Shown: positions 17,278 through 25,983, counted from the stretch's first letter. The stretch: 56,133 bases of DNA from DATLXH01 sp035576005 (GCA_035576005.1 DATLXH010000143.1:1-56133), one strand, 5' to 3'. The notes: generated by a model from the sequence alone, not told the origin. Translations and numbers: made by a program.

Positions 17278-18711
17278 ATGGCGAAGAAACAGCCTTTGAG
17301 AAAAGTCGATTGTCTGACGTGCGAACAGGGTGGCGGCTTTCCCGTTAGAGGGGACGGCTTCTCTCGCCGGAACTTTCTCCGGTTCGCAGGCACAGGACTC
17401 GTTGCCTCGTACTTTGCCGACGTATTGAGTCCGAACCTGCTCTTCGGTGCAACCTCTGCGGCCGGGGTCGTCCCCTCTCTCCATAACACAGCGAAGAATT
17501 GCATTTTCATCTTCCTTTCAGGCGCTCCCAGTCACGCTGACCTGTGGGACCTCAAAGAGGGACCGTGGACACCGTCGGATTTCGCCCCCTCCAGCTATGC
17601 AGGCGGATCAATCCGCTTTCCGCAGGGACTCATGCCGAAGACCGCGGCGCACATCGACAAGATCTCCTTCATTCGCAGCGGTCTGGCTTGGGCGGCGGTT
17701 CATCCGCTCGCACAGCAATGGACTCAGATATCACGCAGTCCCACCGGTGCGACCGGCGCGATCGCGCCGCACATTGGCGCCGTGGTGGCCATCGAATCGC
17801 AGCTCAAGCGAGGGCCCACCGATGTGCTTCCAGCCTTCATTGCGCTCAATTCGGGAGGAATCCCGACCTCGGGATACCTTCCCGCGAAGTACGCGCCGTT
17901 CGGCGTCAACACGGCGGCGACCGGCCTCTCATTTCTTGGCCATCCAGAAGGAACGAGTCGTTTCTCGAGCCGCTGGAACCAGCTTCACAACGTCGATACC
18001 AATCGTACGAGCGGCGCATTGGGAAAGAACTCGAAGGACATGAACGACCTTTATGATCAGGCTAAAGGATTGATGGATGACCCGGGCGTCGACGCGCTCT
18101 TCAGCTTCAATGATGCAGAGCGGATGCGTTACGGAAGCACTACATTCGGTGACGGGCTCCTCGTCGCGAAGCAGCTCGTGGGGGGAAAAAAAGGCGCTCG
18201 ATTCGTGCAGGTCACACTGGGCGGGTGGGATCATCACTCCGATATTTACGACAAAGCCGATCGGACCTCCATCTATGGCAAGTGTGCGGAGTTCGATCCC
18301 GCTTACGCGGCGCTCCTCGCTGACCTGTCAACCACGGCTGGCTCGACTCCAGGAAAGACTCTTCTCGATGAGACTCTCGTAGTCGTACTCGGCGAGTTCG
18401 GCCGCACCGTCGGCCCCCTCTCAGGACAGGCCGGCCGCGATCACTTCCTCCGTTTCTCCGCGATGATGGCGGGTGGCGGCGTCAAGGGATCGCGCGTCAT
18501 CGGCAAGACCGATAGCCTCGGCGACAAGATCGTGGAGCACGGCTGGAGCGAGAACCGTGACATCCGACCCGAGGACATCACGTGCACCATCTACTCCGCC
18601 TTGGGGGTCGACTACACCATCATGCGAACCGACGACCCGTTAGGCCGGGGCTTCGAGTATGTGCCCTACGCGAAGGACGGCGGCTACAAACCGATTGAAG
18701 AACTCTTCTGA
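17278..18711 (+). CDS. DUF1501 family secreted protein with Tat signal
   Basis: 477 residues. AGGGGA seven bases before the ATG. The N-terminus has a CLTC motif then a twin-arginine signal SRRNFLRFAGTG, so export is probably by the Tat route, folded. The body matches the DUF1501 (sulfatase/alkaline-phosphatase-like) family: IFIFLSGAPSHADLWDLK near the start, GGWDHHSD in the middle and VVVLGEFGRT towards the end, with the expected metal-type Asp/His residues. Co-transcribed with the DUF1549/1553 gene 10 bases upstream; the pair presumably works together at the cell surface. Confidence 0.92.
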   Translation: MAKKQPLRKVDCLTCEQGGGFPVRGDGFSRRNFLRFAGTGLVASYFADVLSPNLLFGATSAAGVVPSLHNTAKNCIFIFLSGAPSHADLWDLKEGPWTPSDFAPSSYAGGSIRFPQGLMPKTAAHIDKISFIRSGLAWAAVHPLAQQWTQISRSPTGATGAIAPHIGAVVAIESQLKRGPTDVLPAFIALNSGGIPTSGYLPAKYAPFGVNTAATGLSFLGHPEGTSRFSSRWNQLHNVDTNRTSGALGKNSKDMNDLYDQAKGLMDDPGVDALFSFNDAERMRYGSTTFGDGLLVAKQLVGGKKGARFVQVTLGGWDHHSDIYDKADRTSIYGKCAEFDPAYAALLADLSTTAGSTPGKTLLDETLVVVLGEFGRTVGPLSGQAGRDHFLRFSAMMAGGGVKGSRVIGKTDSLGDKIVEHGWSENRDIRPEDITCTIYSALGVDYTIMRTDDPLGRGFEYVPYAKDGGYKPIEELF

Positions 18712-18725
18712 TTTCCCACCCGGAT

Positions 18726-18749
18726 AACCCGCATTTCTCACAACTTCTC
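18726..18749 (+). repeat. Solo terminus of the 178-bp element
   Basis: AACCCGCATTTCTCACAA matches the outer 17-18 bases of the terminal repeat, but the rest of the element is missing. A truncated insertion or recombination scar just after the DUF1501 stop codon. Confidence 0.6.
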
Positions 18750-18821
18750 CATTCCCGAGTGAGAAAACAGCGTGGAACGCTGGTGAAGATGAAGCGTCCT
18801 CCTCGGTACCGCAGAGCGCCG

Positions 18822-18900
18822 CTTGTGACCGGACATTCCAATGTCCGGCGGTTTCGCTCGCGCCTCCGGCGCGCCGGACATTGGAATGTCCGGCCACAAG
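18822..18900. repeat. Inverted pair of CCGGACATTCCAATGTCCGG palindromes
   Basis: Each copy is itself a palindrome (18829-18849 and 18873-18894), and the two lie in opposite orientation within matching outer arms (CTTGTG / CACAAG), giving an approximately 79-bp hairpin-forming unit. A single copy with the same outer GTGGCC edge lies at 53764-53793. Confidence 0.75.
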
Positions 18901-19000
18901 TAGCAAAGCCAATGTCAGCGACGTCATCAGAAGGGGGAGAAGAGCGGGGCCGCTGATGACGAGGTGATGACACGCGGCGGGACTCGCGCCCCGAGGGGCG

Positions 19001-19110
19001 AATCCCTCTCCCCGGCGGGGAGAGGGTGGTCGCGTGAGCGACCGGGAGAGGGGCCGCGAGAGATACGAAGACCTCGCGCTTTTCGACGGACTGGCGAGAC
19101 TTTCACGCCT
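19001..19110 (+). repeat. CTCCCCGGCGGGGAG element, intact copy
   Basis: Begins with the palindrome CCCTCTCCCCGGCGGGGAGAGGG, then GGTCGC-GTGA-GCGACC, then a unique tail through GCGAGAGATACGA and GACTGGCGAGACTTTCACGCC. The tail (19049-19110) is homologous, in reverse orientation, to 55946-56000, where the match stops exactly at the group II intron end. Confidence 0.7.
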
Positions 19111-19165
19111 GCCCGCGCTCCTTGTTTCATCGATCACCGTCTGACAGCACGACGACATCGAGGGC

Positions 19166-19924
19166 TCAGGTGTCAGCGATCAGTTGCTCATAGCGGCGAA
19201 CCAGATCGAAGAACGGCTCCCCCGGCGACACACACTTCCGTCCGTTCAACGCGCGAACGGGCGCCAGTTTCGTCAGACTTCCGGTGAAGAAGCTCCCCGC
19301 TTCAATCTCAGACGTAGTGGGTGGGCGTTCTTCGATTGCGAGGCCGGCAAGTGGCGCTGTGGCCAGGACCCAGTCGCGAATGATCCCCGGGAGAATCCCA
19401 GCGGAGACGGGCGCCGTAACCAGCGTCGCTGCCTGAAGTGCGAAGACGTTCGACCCGGTCCCCTCGAGGATCGCCGAGTCACCCATGGTGAAGAGCGCCT
19501 CGTCGGCTCCCTCGGCAACGGCGTCACGCAGGGCCAGCGTGCAGACCGCGTACGAAGTCATCTTGTGTTGAGGCAAAGAGCGGGTCGTCGAAGAGTCGAG
19601 AGTCGTTGCGAAGCCTCGTTCGCGCCGCGACATTGTTGCGCACGGAACCTGGAACATCGAGGCGTGCAACAACCATTCACCAGTTCCACCAGCAACTCGA
19701 ATGACGCGCACTGCGCACTCCCCTTTCACGCCGCGCACGGCATGGAGAGCAGCTTCGCGGAAAGAGGATTCGTCCAAGGTCGGAAAGCCCAGTGCGACAG
19801 AGGATCGGGCCATGCGCGAGCAATGCTCGCGCAGTTGGATGACCGTGCCGTCGACAACGAGCATCGTTTCGAACAGACCCATCCCCGAAGCGACCGCGGG
19901 CGAGTCGAAGCTCAGCCCGCTCAC
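19166..19924 (-). CDS. pabC: Aminodeoxychorismate lyase-like class IV PLP enzyme
   Basis: 252 residues from GTG at 19924. Fold-type IV aminotransferase/lyase: MGLFETMLV is the usual GxFET motif, QHKMTSYAV contains the PLP lysine, and EGTGSNVFAL matches the ExxxSNxF motif. The open frame begins at 19975, but the GTG overlaps the pabB stop codon (GTGA), suggesting translational coupling and giving the normal N-terminus. Position directly after pabB makes 4-amino-4-deoxychorismate lyase (4-aminobenzoate and pyruvate, for folate) the best call. A branched-chain or D-amino-acid aminotransferase is the alternative from sequence alone. Confidence 0.85.
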   Translation of the reverse strand: MSGLSFDSPAVASGMGLFETMLVVDGTVIQLREHCSRMARSSVALGFPTLDESSFREAALHAVRGVKGECAVRVIRVAGGTGEWLLHASMFQVPCATMSRRERGFATTLDSSTTRSLPQHKMTSYAVCTLALRDAVAEGADEALFTMGDSAILEGTGSNVFALQAATLVTAPVSAGILPGIIRDWVLATAPLAGLAIEERPPTTSEIEAGSFFTGSLTKLAPVRALNGRKCVSPGEPFFDLVRRYEQLIADT

Positions 19925-21219
19925 GAGGTCTTCTCGCCCATGTAACGCAGGAACGCCGACGCCTTGGCGCGGCACTCGTCATCCTCCGCTTCGGCAGAAG
20001 AGTCCCACACGATGCCTCCCCCCGCGTGATAGCGCACGTTTGTATCTCCGACGACTGCTGTTCGAATGGCGACGCTGAAAGTCACCCCGCGTCCGCTCAC
20101 CACCCCGATTGAACCGCAATAGATTCCTCTGGACACCGGCTCGATCTCGCGGATCATTTTGACTGCCGATCGTTTCGGTGCGCCTGTGATGGACGCGGCC
20201 GGACAAAGTGCGGCCAGGACCTCATCGATGCTGACTCCACCAAGTCCTTCCGCGCGCACTGTCGACTCGAGGTGGTGGATGTTGGTGAGCGACCGGATCT
20301 GTCGATACTGAGGGACCGTGATCCTTCCCGGCTGTGCAATCTTGCCAAAATCGTTGCGGACCACGTCGACGATCATCAGATGTTCCGAGCCATCTTTCTC
20401 GCTCGCGAGGAGTGCTGCGATCTCGACAGCGTCGTCCCCCTGTCGTCGTATGGTGCCCTTGATCGGTCGTGATTGAGCGACACCTGTGGTCCGATCAAAA
20501 TTTAGGAGGAGCTCAGGTGATGCACTGACGATCGACCAGCCACTCCCGCGGATCATCGCGGAGGCAAGCGGAGGATCGGCGCGGGTGAGAGCGCGGTAGA
20601 GCTCGGCCGAGTCGCACGAGCCGTCCCACGACCAGGAGCGAGTGAGATTGACCTGGTAGACGTCGCCGTCGGAGATCGCCTCGCGGATCAACGAGACCCC
20701 TCGCTGGTGCAGTCCCCGTCCCAGAGAATCTTTCACGATTGCGTGCAGAGTCTTGTCGCGCCGTTTCGCTGAAGATGCCTCGAGCATGGATGCGTAGCGG
20801 TCCTCCGCCCCGTCGGGCGCAAAAAGAAACGCCGAACCGCCGGGAGCGATCGCGATACCTGCCCTGTGTCTGGCGAAGAAGCACGGCGGCTCCGCAGGTA
20901 CGACAGTCCGTGGCTCCACCCCCTCCTCGCACGCGGCCGCCTCGTACGAAATGAATCCGACCCAGCCGCCGGTGAACGGGAGTTGCGTCACACCGTCGTT
21001 CGCTACGTCCTGACCAAGCTCACGCAATAGTGACTTCCAGCCGCAGGCCGCACTCCATGGAAGCTCGCGTGTCTCTTCCGGCCAGGGGAGGATAATCTGC
21101 CAGCGGCCCTCGTCACTCCATCCCTCGAGCAACGTCGCACCCGCTCGCTCTGAATGGAGCGCCAGATCGATGTCGGGCCGGGCCCTCAGTCTGATGATGC
21201 GAGGCGAACGAGGAGACAC
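19921..21219 (-). CDS. pabB: Aminodeoxychorismate synthase component I
   Basis: 432 residues from GTG 21219. Chorismate-binding domain with the defining motifs: RPIKGTIRR (catalytic Lys), EHLMIVDVVRNDFGKIA (metal/chorismate-binding) and PAASITGAPKRSAVKMI near the C-terminus. The PIKGT lysine is typical of PabB rather than TrpE. The frame extends to 21372, but the extension overlaps the neighbouring gene; SPRSPRIIRL after the GTG is a natural start. It forms 4-amino-4-deoxychorismate from chorismate with ammonia from a glutaminase (PabA), which is not in this window. Overlaps pabC by 4 bases. Confidence 0.9.
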   Translation of the reverse strand: MSPRSPRIIRLRARPDIDLALHSERAGATLLEGWSDEGRWQIILPWPEETRELPWSAACGWKSLLRELGQDVANDGVTQLPFTGGWVGFISYEAAACEEGVEPRTVVPAEPPCFFARHRAGIAIAPGGSAFLFAPDGAEDRYASMLEASSAKRRDKTLHAIVKDSLGRGLHQRGVSLIREAISDGDVYQVNLTRSWSWDGSCDSAELYRALTRADPPLASAMIRGSGWSIVSASPELLLNFDRTTGVAQSRPIKGTIRRQGDDAVEIAALLASEKDGSEHLMIVDVVRNDFGKIAQPGRITVPQYRQIRSLTNIHHLESTVRAEGLGGVSIDEVLAALCPAASITGAPKRSAVKMIREIEPVSRGIYCGSIGVVSGRGVTFSVAIRTAVVGDTNVRYHAGGGIVWDSSAEAEDDECRAKASAFLRYMGEKTS

Positions 21220-21268
21220 GGTCGGATGATACGGGCTGAGTCCGCGTGTGAGAAATGCGCAGCTCGCA

Positions 21269-21571
21269 TCAGGCAGAGAGCGTGTCGCCCCCGAAGCGAC
21301 GGTACACAAACGTCTGCTTCCCAAACTCCACGACCAGAATCGATGGGGATTCGAATCGAAATCGGGACGCATTCTCCTCCCCGGATTCTGGTTGCGCCAC
21401 GATGAGATTGGATCCTTCCACTCGCCATCCGAGCTCGATCGGCTGACCTTGCTGCGCGATCGCCCAGGTCATCCGGCCATTTTTCTGAAAGTCCACCGTG
21501 ACGCTCAGAGGACTGGCGTCCGGCTCGACCTGCTGCCATTCGCCTAGAAAGTCGTGATGCCCCTGATCCAT
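21269..21571 (-). CDS. Small soluble protein of unknown function
   Basis: 100 residues from ATG 21571. Beta-rich: FLGEWQQ, VTVDFQKNGRMTWAI, ELGWRVEGSNLIVAQPE, SILVVEFGKQTFVYRRFG, reminiscent of lipocalin-like or YbjP-type small barrels in which a GxW motif opens the fold. The longer frame upstream to 21685 has no supporting start. It lies 49 bases upstream of pabB on the same strand and may share its transcript. No named family recognised. Confidence 0.65.
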   Translation of the reverse strand: MDQGHHDFLGEWQQVEPDASPLSVTVDFQKNGRMTWAIAQQGQPIELGWRVEGSNLIVAQPESGEENASRFRFESPSILVVEFGKQTFVYRRFGGDTLSA

Positions 21572-21742
21572 CTCACACGCCTCTCTGTCCTTACGTCTTC
21601 GGAACATTGATTCTGGTCGTTGGCGGACAGGTCCGTCGTATGCGTTCCCTCGTGCCGCGCATTCGACACAATCGTTCTTATCCACGACCCCTTTTCCGCC
21701 GAGTCCACTTTCCCGTCACCGCCGGGCCAATCCGCGGTAACC

Positions 21743-21762
21743 TCCTCCTGTTAAACGGAGGA
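21743..21762 (+). promoter_or_regulatory. Hairpin masking the Shine-Dalgarno of the 58-aa membrane protein
   Basis: TCCTCC (21743-21748) is a perfect complement of the ribosome-binding site GGAGGA (21757-21762), with an 8-base loop TGTTAAAC. The ATG follows eight bases later at 21771. The six-pair stem could hold translation off and open with temperature or a bound factor; this is inference. Confidence 0.5.
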
Positions 21763-21770
21763 CAAGGATC

Positions 21771-21947
21771 ATGTCTACTCGAGGTAAAGCTCCAAAACAC
21801 ATCACATGGATCATCTGTCTGGTCCTTTTCATCATCGCGCTCGTCTCACATTTCGGAGTCGTCAATCTAGGAAACGGCCTGGGAGACTGGGCGTGGATCG
21901 TCGGGTTCGCGCTTCTACTGATTGCTGTTCAGGTCCGCGATCTCTAG
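21771..21947 (+). CDS. 58-residue two-span membrane protein
   Basis: Starts with ATG at 21771 after a perfect GGAGGA, ends TAG. Two hydrophobic segments, ITWIICLVLFIIALVS and WAWIVGFALLLIAVQV, separated by a short loop with HFGVVNLGNGLGD; basic N-terminus STRGKAPKH. Predicted small inner-membrane protein. Its ribosome-binding site is sequestered in a hairpin. No family recognised. It stands alone between the divergent pabB-side genes and the pqi operon tail. Confidence 0.72.
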   Translation: MSTRGKAPKHITWIICLVLFIIALVSHFGVVNLGNGLGDWAWIVGFALLLIAVQVRDL

Positions 21948-21979
21948 GGGAAACGTCGTTTAACCCCGAGCAGTATCGC

Positions 21980-22038
21980 GTGACAGATAAGTTGTCTGTC
22001 CTACAGCCGCGTGTAGGACGGACACTCTTGTCTGTCAC
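21980..22038. repeat. Inverted pair of TGTAGGACRGACACTC repeats
   Basis: GTGACAGATAAGTTGTCTGTC (21980-22000) faces GTGTAGGACGGACACTCTTG (22011-22030), the same family as at 10564-10680. They sit between the 58-aa gene and the convergent pqiC stop and could form a hairpin. Confidence 0.7.
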
Positions 22039-22062
22039 GCGTCACTCCTGCTTCCAGAGCCT

Positions 22063-22641
22063 TCAACTCGCGCTGAGCTGAGCTACCATCCGGTCGGCCA
22101 GCTCGGCGAGCGCGCGGCTGAAACCATCTGCGATCTGTGCGCTGTCGAGACTGCTCAGCTCGATCGTGATCCGCTCGTGCCGAGAGATGGTTTCCTTCCC
22201 CGACTGCTGCATTCGCCAGCGTGCGTCGAGGACGGCGACGCGTTCCGGTCCTGCGGCGATTTCCTCGACCACTACGTCGATCGAACGTGTGGGACTCGTA
22301 GGCTGCGCCTGTCCGGGAAGCACGATCATGCCGGCAGGCAGCCTCCTCGCCACGTTGAACGCGAGGGTATGCAGCACCATCTTTTCCAGCGATGCCGACC
22401 ACTGCTGGGAGCGGCGAATGTCGAGCTTGTGATCGGCGAGTCGAACCACGAGCTCGCGCCGGTCAAACCCCGGTGGAAGCTCGAGAGCATCGATGGCAAT
22501 TGGAACTCCTCGCACAACGGCAGGCGGACCCGCGGGCGCGATCTGTTCAAGTGCATAGAACTCGCTCTTGCTGCGTGAAAAGAGCGAACAGCCGGCCGCC
22601 GAGAGCAGGAGCATCGTTGCAAACGCTCGTCGAATCGTCAT
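22063..22641 (-). CDS. pqiC: PqiC-like ABC-transport auxiliary lipoprotein
   Basis: 192 residues. Signal peptide with lipobox SAAGC (Cys18), so an anchored lipoprotein. The body matches the PqiC/DUF330 (ABC_trans_aux) family: FYALEQI, IAIDALELPPGFDRRELVVR, W-rich W...LEKMVLHTLAFNVARRL and DVVVEEIAAGPERVAVLDARW. It starts in an ATGA overlap with the PqiB stop. In E. coli PqiC sits in the outer membrane and supports the PqiB MCE tunnel. Third gene of a pqiABC operon. Confidence 0.88.
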   Translation of the reverse strand: MTIRRAFATMLLLSAAGCSLFSRSKSEFYALEQIAPAGPPAVVRGVPIAIDALELPPGFDRRELVVRLADHKLDIRRSQQWSASLEKMVLHTLAFNVARRLPAGMIVLPGQAQPTSPTRSIDVVVEEIAAGPERVAVLDARWRMQQSGKETISRHERITIELSSLDSAQIADGFSRALAELADRMVAQLSAS

Positions 22642-24317
22642 TTTCCTCTTCCCTTCAACAACGAATCTGGATTTTCTTCCAGGTATAAAGCCAGGGCGCG
22701 AACCGCTTCCGCCGCGCGTGTCAGCTCTTTGATTAACTCACCGAAGTCGTAATTCTGACGTTGGGGACCGCCGATCAACTGCTGCGCGCTTTTCGCTGCC
22801 CCCTCAGCAGAGTCGGCCGCGCTGCGCAGGCTCTTTGTGAGCGGTCCGATGTTCTCTCGCGTGATCACCGCGACTTTTTCAATCTCCGCGAGCGACGAAT
22901 TCAGGCGTGTCAGGCTCTTGTCGATCCGCGGGTCATTGACGATCGCGCCCACGCCCTGCGCAGCGTTTCGCATGTCGGCTGCGACTTCGCGCAGAGGCAG
23001 ATTCGCGATCCTGTCCGCTGCCTGTCGGACCGAAGAGAGAGCCGTGTCGATTCCGCTCCCTGCCGAGCCGACTGGAATGATTGGAGGATTGCTCCCGAGT
23101 CCCAGCCTACCCGTGTTCGGTTCAGCGATCGTCTCGAGATTGATTCCGCTTGCTCCGGGTAGAACGAGACTCGAGGCGAGCGTTGCGCGCATCCCCTTCT
23201 GGACCAGTTTCGCGAGAACTCCGTCCATCTCCGCGCGGAGCGCCTCGCGCGTCGTGGAGTCGTTGACCGGAATCTCGAGCAGGCGTGGATCGATCTCAAT
23301 GGTGACTGGAGTCTCGAGACTAGCGCTGGAGCTCACGTAACGGAGCCGCACGTCCCGTACACGACCGACGCGCACTCCCTTCATCTGAACAGCAGAGCCG
23401 GCCGTGAGACCTCGAACTGGCTGGGGAAAGTAGGTCACGTAGGTGAGATGCGGCCCGTCAGATGTTGCCATCGCCGCCGGCTCCGACTCATGCAGTTCGA
23501 ACCGCGTTCCGTTCCGGACCTCGTCTCCCGCCAACACCTCCGGGGTATAAAACGCAACAGGGGCATTGAGCAGCGATCCGAGTGACGCGCCGCCGACCGA
23601 GAGACCACCCCCCGAGAGCGAAACCAGCAGCCCTCCGGTGCGCCAGAAACGCGTGCTCTGTCGCACATGTCCCGCGAAGCGATGCACGACGAAGGCGTGG
23701 ACGGCAGTGAGCCTGCGCTTTTCGTCATACTCGGCTCCAAGGATGCGCCCGACCCGCATCCCCTGAAAGAGGACCGGCGTACCGACTGCGAGCGACCCCA
23801 GGCCTTTCGCCTCGAGAATCACTGTCTTTCCCGCCTCTGGTGCCGAGACGACCGGACCGTACTCCTGCCCCTTGAACTCCCGCGTCTCGTCTCCTTCCCC
23901 TGGAGCGATTCCGACGTAGGTGCCTGAGAGCAGGCCGCCCAGTCCCCCGCCTTCGATCCCTGGCTCCACTACCCAGAAACGCGTTCCTGCGCGCAGGGCA
24001 TGATCCATCGAAGCATCCATGGAAATGCGGACGACAACCTGCTGGAGCTTGTCGTCGATCGTGATCTTCTGGACAGTGCCGACTTTCGCACCACGAAATC
24101 TCACAGGGCTGTACCGGTCGAGTCCCCGCGCCTCTGCGAAGCGTACGGTAATGTCCCCGCCCCCGAAAAAGCCGTAACGCACGATGAGATAACCGGCAAA
24201 GAAAATCGCCAGGGCCGGTACTACCCAGATCCAGGGCGACCACCTGGCGAAGTGCACACGAGCTTCAGGTGCCTCGTGCGTCCTCCGCTCGTCATCATGC
24301 TGGTCGTACTCACTCAT
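22638..24317 (-). CDS. pqiB: PqiB-like MCE protein (intermembrane lipid transport)
   Basis: 559 residues from ATG 24317; the frame opens at 24341, but this ATG overlaps the pqiA stop (ATGA). One N-terminal membrane helix (WIWVVPALAIFFAGYLIV), then three MCE units, recognisable by RFRGAKVGTVQKI, LFQGMRVGRILGAEY and QMKGVRVGRVRDVRL, each a G-x-VGxV motif. A long helical C-terminus (from about 415) would form the central tube seen in PqiB, made of stacked MCE rings spanning the periplasm. Gene order A-B-C with overlapping starts supports a single transport complex moving lipids between membranes. Confidence 0.92.
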   Translation of the reverse strand: MSEYDQHDDERRTHEAPEARVHFARWSPWIWVVPALAIFFAGYLIVRYGFFGGGDITVRFAEARGLDRYSPVRFRGAKVGTVQKITIDDKLQQVVVRISMDASMDHALRAGTRFWVVEPGIEGGGLGGLLSGTYVGIAPGEGDETREFKGQEYGPVVSAPEAGKTVILEAKGLGSLAVGTPVLFQGMRVGRILGAEYDEKRRLTAVHAFVVHRFAGHVRQSTRFWRTGGLLVSLSGGGLSVGGASLGSLLNAPVAFYTPEVLAGDEVRNGTRFELHESEPAAMATSDGPHLTYVTYFPQPVRGLTAGSAVQMKGVRVGRVRDVRLRYVSSSASLETPVTIEIDPRLLEIPVNDSTTREALRAEMDGVLAKLVQKGMRATLASSLVLPGASGINLETIAEPNTGRLGLGSNPPIIPVGSAGSGIDTALSSVRQAADRIANLPLREVAADMRNAAQGVGAIVNDPRIDKSLTRLNSSLAEIEKVAVITRENIGPLTKSLRSAADSAEGAAKSAQQLIGGPQRQNYDFGELIKELTRAAEAVRALALYLEENPDSLLKGRGK

Positions 24318-25519
24318 CCCGCTTCCCCCGCAGTCTTCCACATATGTTTCGGCTCGAACATTCGAACGGCAAACATCAGTAAGGCGATCAGCATGAACAG
24401 CGGCGTCGCTCCCGGGCCCGAGACGATGTCATCGAGTCCGCGAAAATTCACGATCGGCGCTGCGATCGCGACGATGAACGGCAGGATCATCGGCCAGCGT
24501 GCCAGGCGGCTCAGTACGCGATACGCGCGAGTCTGAATGATGAGGCCGTTCCGATTCGGAAAGCGCACCCTCGCGAGCAGCCAGACCAGTCCGATCAATT
24601 CGATTATGGGAATGCCCACGGCCGTGATGAGTACGACAAGTCCTATCTGCCAGTATCCTCGATCCGTCAGTAGCTGCACCGTACCGACAACGCTGTGCTC
24701 GAGGACACCTGTGAGCTGGTCATTCACCATGATGGAGGCGCCATAGGCAGGAAGACAAAGCGGGATTGCTGCAGCGACGGCAGCAACTGCCGGGATGAAT
24801 CGCGGTGCGATGTTCCGATCGAGCCGGCTTCCACAGCGAGGACAGTGATCGCCCGACCGACGCGAGCTCACGGTCATCTCACAGACGTCGCATGACGCCA
24901 CGCGATGATCGGGAAAGGTGGCGAGGTCCGGGACGATCGCATTCCAGACCGCGCGCCGGTCGAGTGAGCGGTCGCTGATGAAAGCAAGGATGGCGACCGC
25001 GACGTAACTCCAGGCGCCGATTCGAATGACCACGTCAGCCGGAATCCCGGCGCGGACGTACGCGATCACACCGGCAATCACCACGACGTCCGTCATGCTC
25101 CACACCCTCAGCTCCTCACTCCATCGGAAGAGCCGGCCGCGTTGCGAGATCTTCCAGCCCGATCTGAGAGACCATAAGACGACGATCTGGAACAGGGCAC
25201 GCAGCGCGGGGAAGAGAAACGCGAAGAAAAGAAAGCCGAATGCGAAGGGGAACCAGACTTCGGTGTAGATGACGGAGACACTCGACACGAGCCGGCTCTC
25301 CTGAAACACGAGATTCTTGATCGTGGAATCCATGAGCGGCATGAACACAGCCGGAGGCAGCAGAATGAAGATCGCGATTGCACAGGCCAGCGTGAGATCG
25401 AAGCCGGCGCGCGACCTGTGCCCCAGCAGGCGATGGCACCGGTGACACGCTACGGTCGCGCCGGGAGAAAGCTGGGGAATGACCTGCATTGCGCCGCAGT
25501 CGGCACAGGTAATTGTCAT
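24314..25519 (-). CDS. pqiA: PqiA-like inner-membrane protein
   Basis: 401 residues. Two zinc-ribbon pairs: CADCGAMQ with CHRCHRLLGHRSRAG at the N-terminus, and CDVCEMTV with CPRCGSRLDR in the middle. Each precedes a group of four membrane helices, the duplicated PqiA layout. Motifs typical of the family include RRAVWNAI and GIPIIELIGLVWLLAR. First gene of the pqiABC operon; its stop overlaps the pqiB start. PqiA is the membrane partner that supplies lipid to PqiB in the E. coli model. Length is close to that of E. coli PqiA. Confidence 0.92.
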   Translation of the reverse strand: MTITCADCGAMQVIPQLSPGATVACHRCHRLLGHRSRAGFDLTLACAIAIFILLPPAVFMPLMDSTIKNLVFQESRLVSSVSVIYTEVWFPFAFGFLFFAFLFPALRALFQIVVLWSLRSGWKISQRGRLFRWSEELRVWSMTDVVVIAGVIAYVRAGIPADVVIRIGAWSYVAVAILAFISDRSLDRRAVWNAIVPDLATFPDHRVASCDVCEMTVSSRRSGDHCPRCGSRLDRNIAPRFIPAVAAVAAAIPLCLPAYGASIMVNDQLTGVLEHSVVGTVQLLTDRGYWQIGLVVLITAVGIPIIELIGLVWLLARVRFPNRNGLIIQTRAYRVLSRLARWPMILPFIVAIAAPIVNFRGLDDIVSGPGATPLFMLIALLMFAVRMFEPKHMWKTAGEAG

Positions 25520-25589
25520 CGGTCAGAATGCTCGCACACGTCAGAGCCGATTATGGCAGATCGGCGCAGTGGCGGCGTCTCGGAAGAGA

Positions 25590-25674
25590 GGAGCGCCGGC
25601 TTCCAGCCGGGCGTGACCCGTTAAAAGAAGCCGGCAAGATGCCGGCGGTACGGCCGGCTGGAAGCCGGCGCTCC
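25590..25674. repeat. Perfect 21-bp inverted repeat, GCCGGCTTCCAGCCGG type
   Basis: GGAGCGCCGGCTTCCAGCCG (from 25590) and its perfect inverse end at 25674, enclosing two further GCCGGC half-sites (GAAGCCGGCAAGATGCCGGC). A strong hairpin-forming intergenic unit upstream of pqiA. One copy only in this window. Confidence 0.75.
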
Positions 25675-25788
25675 GAGGTGCAACGCTTCCTCACCCTTTC
25701 AGCCGCGGCCGGCTAGTGATCCGCTGGAATGACGGCACCAGATAGGCTGAGCGCCTAGACCTGCAGACTGCTGCGCGTAACAGCGCGC

Positions 25789-25983
25789 CTAGGCGACCAG
25801 CGCGGGAGTGGGCGCCGTGAGGAGCCCGCTGGTCGTGGCCGCAGGAGCGGCCGCCGGGGTCGTACCACCCGTCATGTAGTTGTTGTAGACGAACCAGGCG
25901 ATTGCCCCGAGCACCAGCAGGATAAGCAGCATCCAGATCAGAGATGAACTCCCTCGTTTTCGCTCAATGTTAATCTCAGCCAT
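25789..25983 (-). CDS. 64-residue single-span membrane protein
   Basis: Starts MAEINIERKRG (basic, cytoplasmic), one strong transmembrane helix LIWMLLILLVLGAIAWFVY (about 15-33), then a short Ala/Thr/Pro-rich outer tail rich in AAAPAATT. GGGAG lies about nine bases before the ATG. It is transcribed away from the PRC-barrel gene. Family and function not recognised; the Ala/Pro tail suggests a linker reaching into the periplasm. Confidence 0.65.
   Translation of the reverse strand: MAEINIERKRGSSSLIWMLLILLVLGAIAWFVYNNYMTGGTTPAAAPAATTSGLLTAPTPALVA

Larger units (their letters stand above)
18712..19165. other. Repeat-filled intergenic region
   Basis: No credible gene. In order: a solo terminus of the 178-bp element (18726-18743), an inverted pair of CCGGACATTCCAATGTCCGG palindromes (18822-18900), and the CCCTCTCCCCGGCGGGGAGAGGG element (19001-19110) that recurs at 55890-56000. 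Confidence 0.7.
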
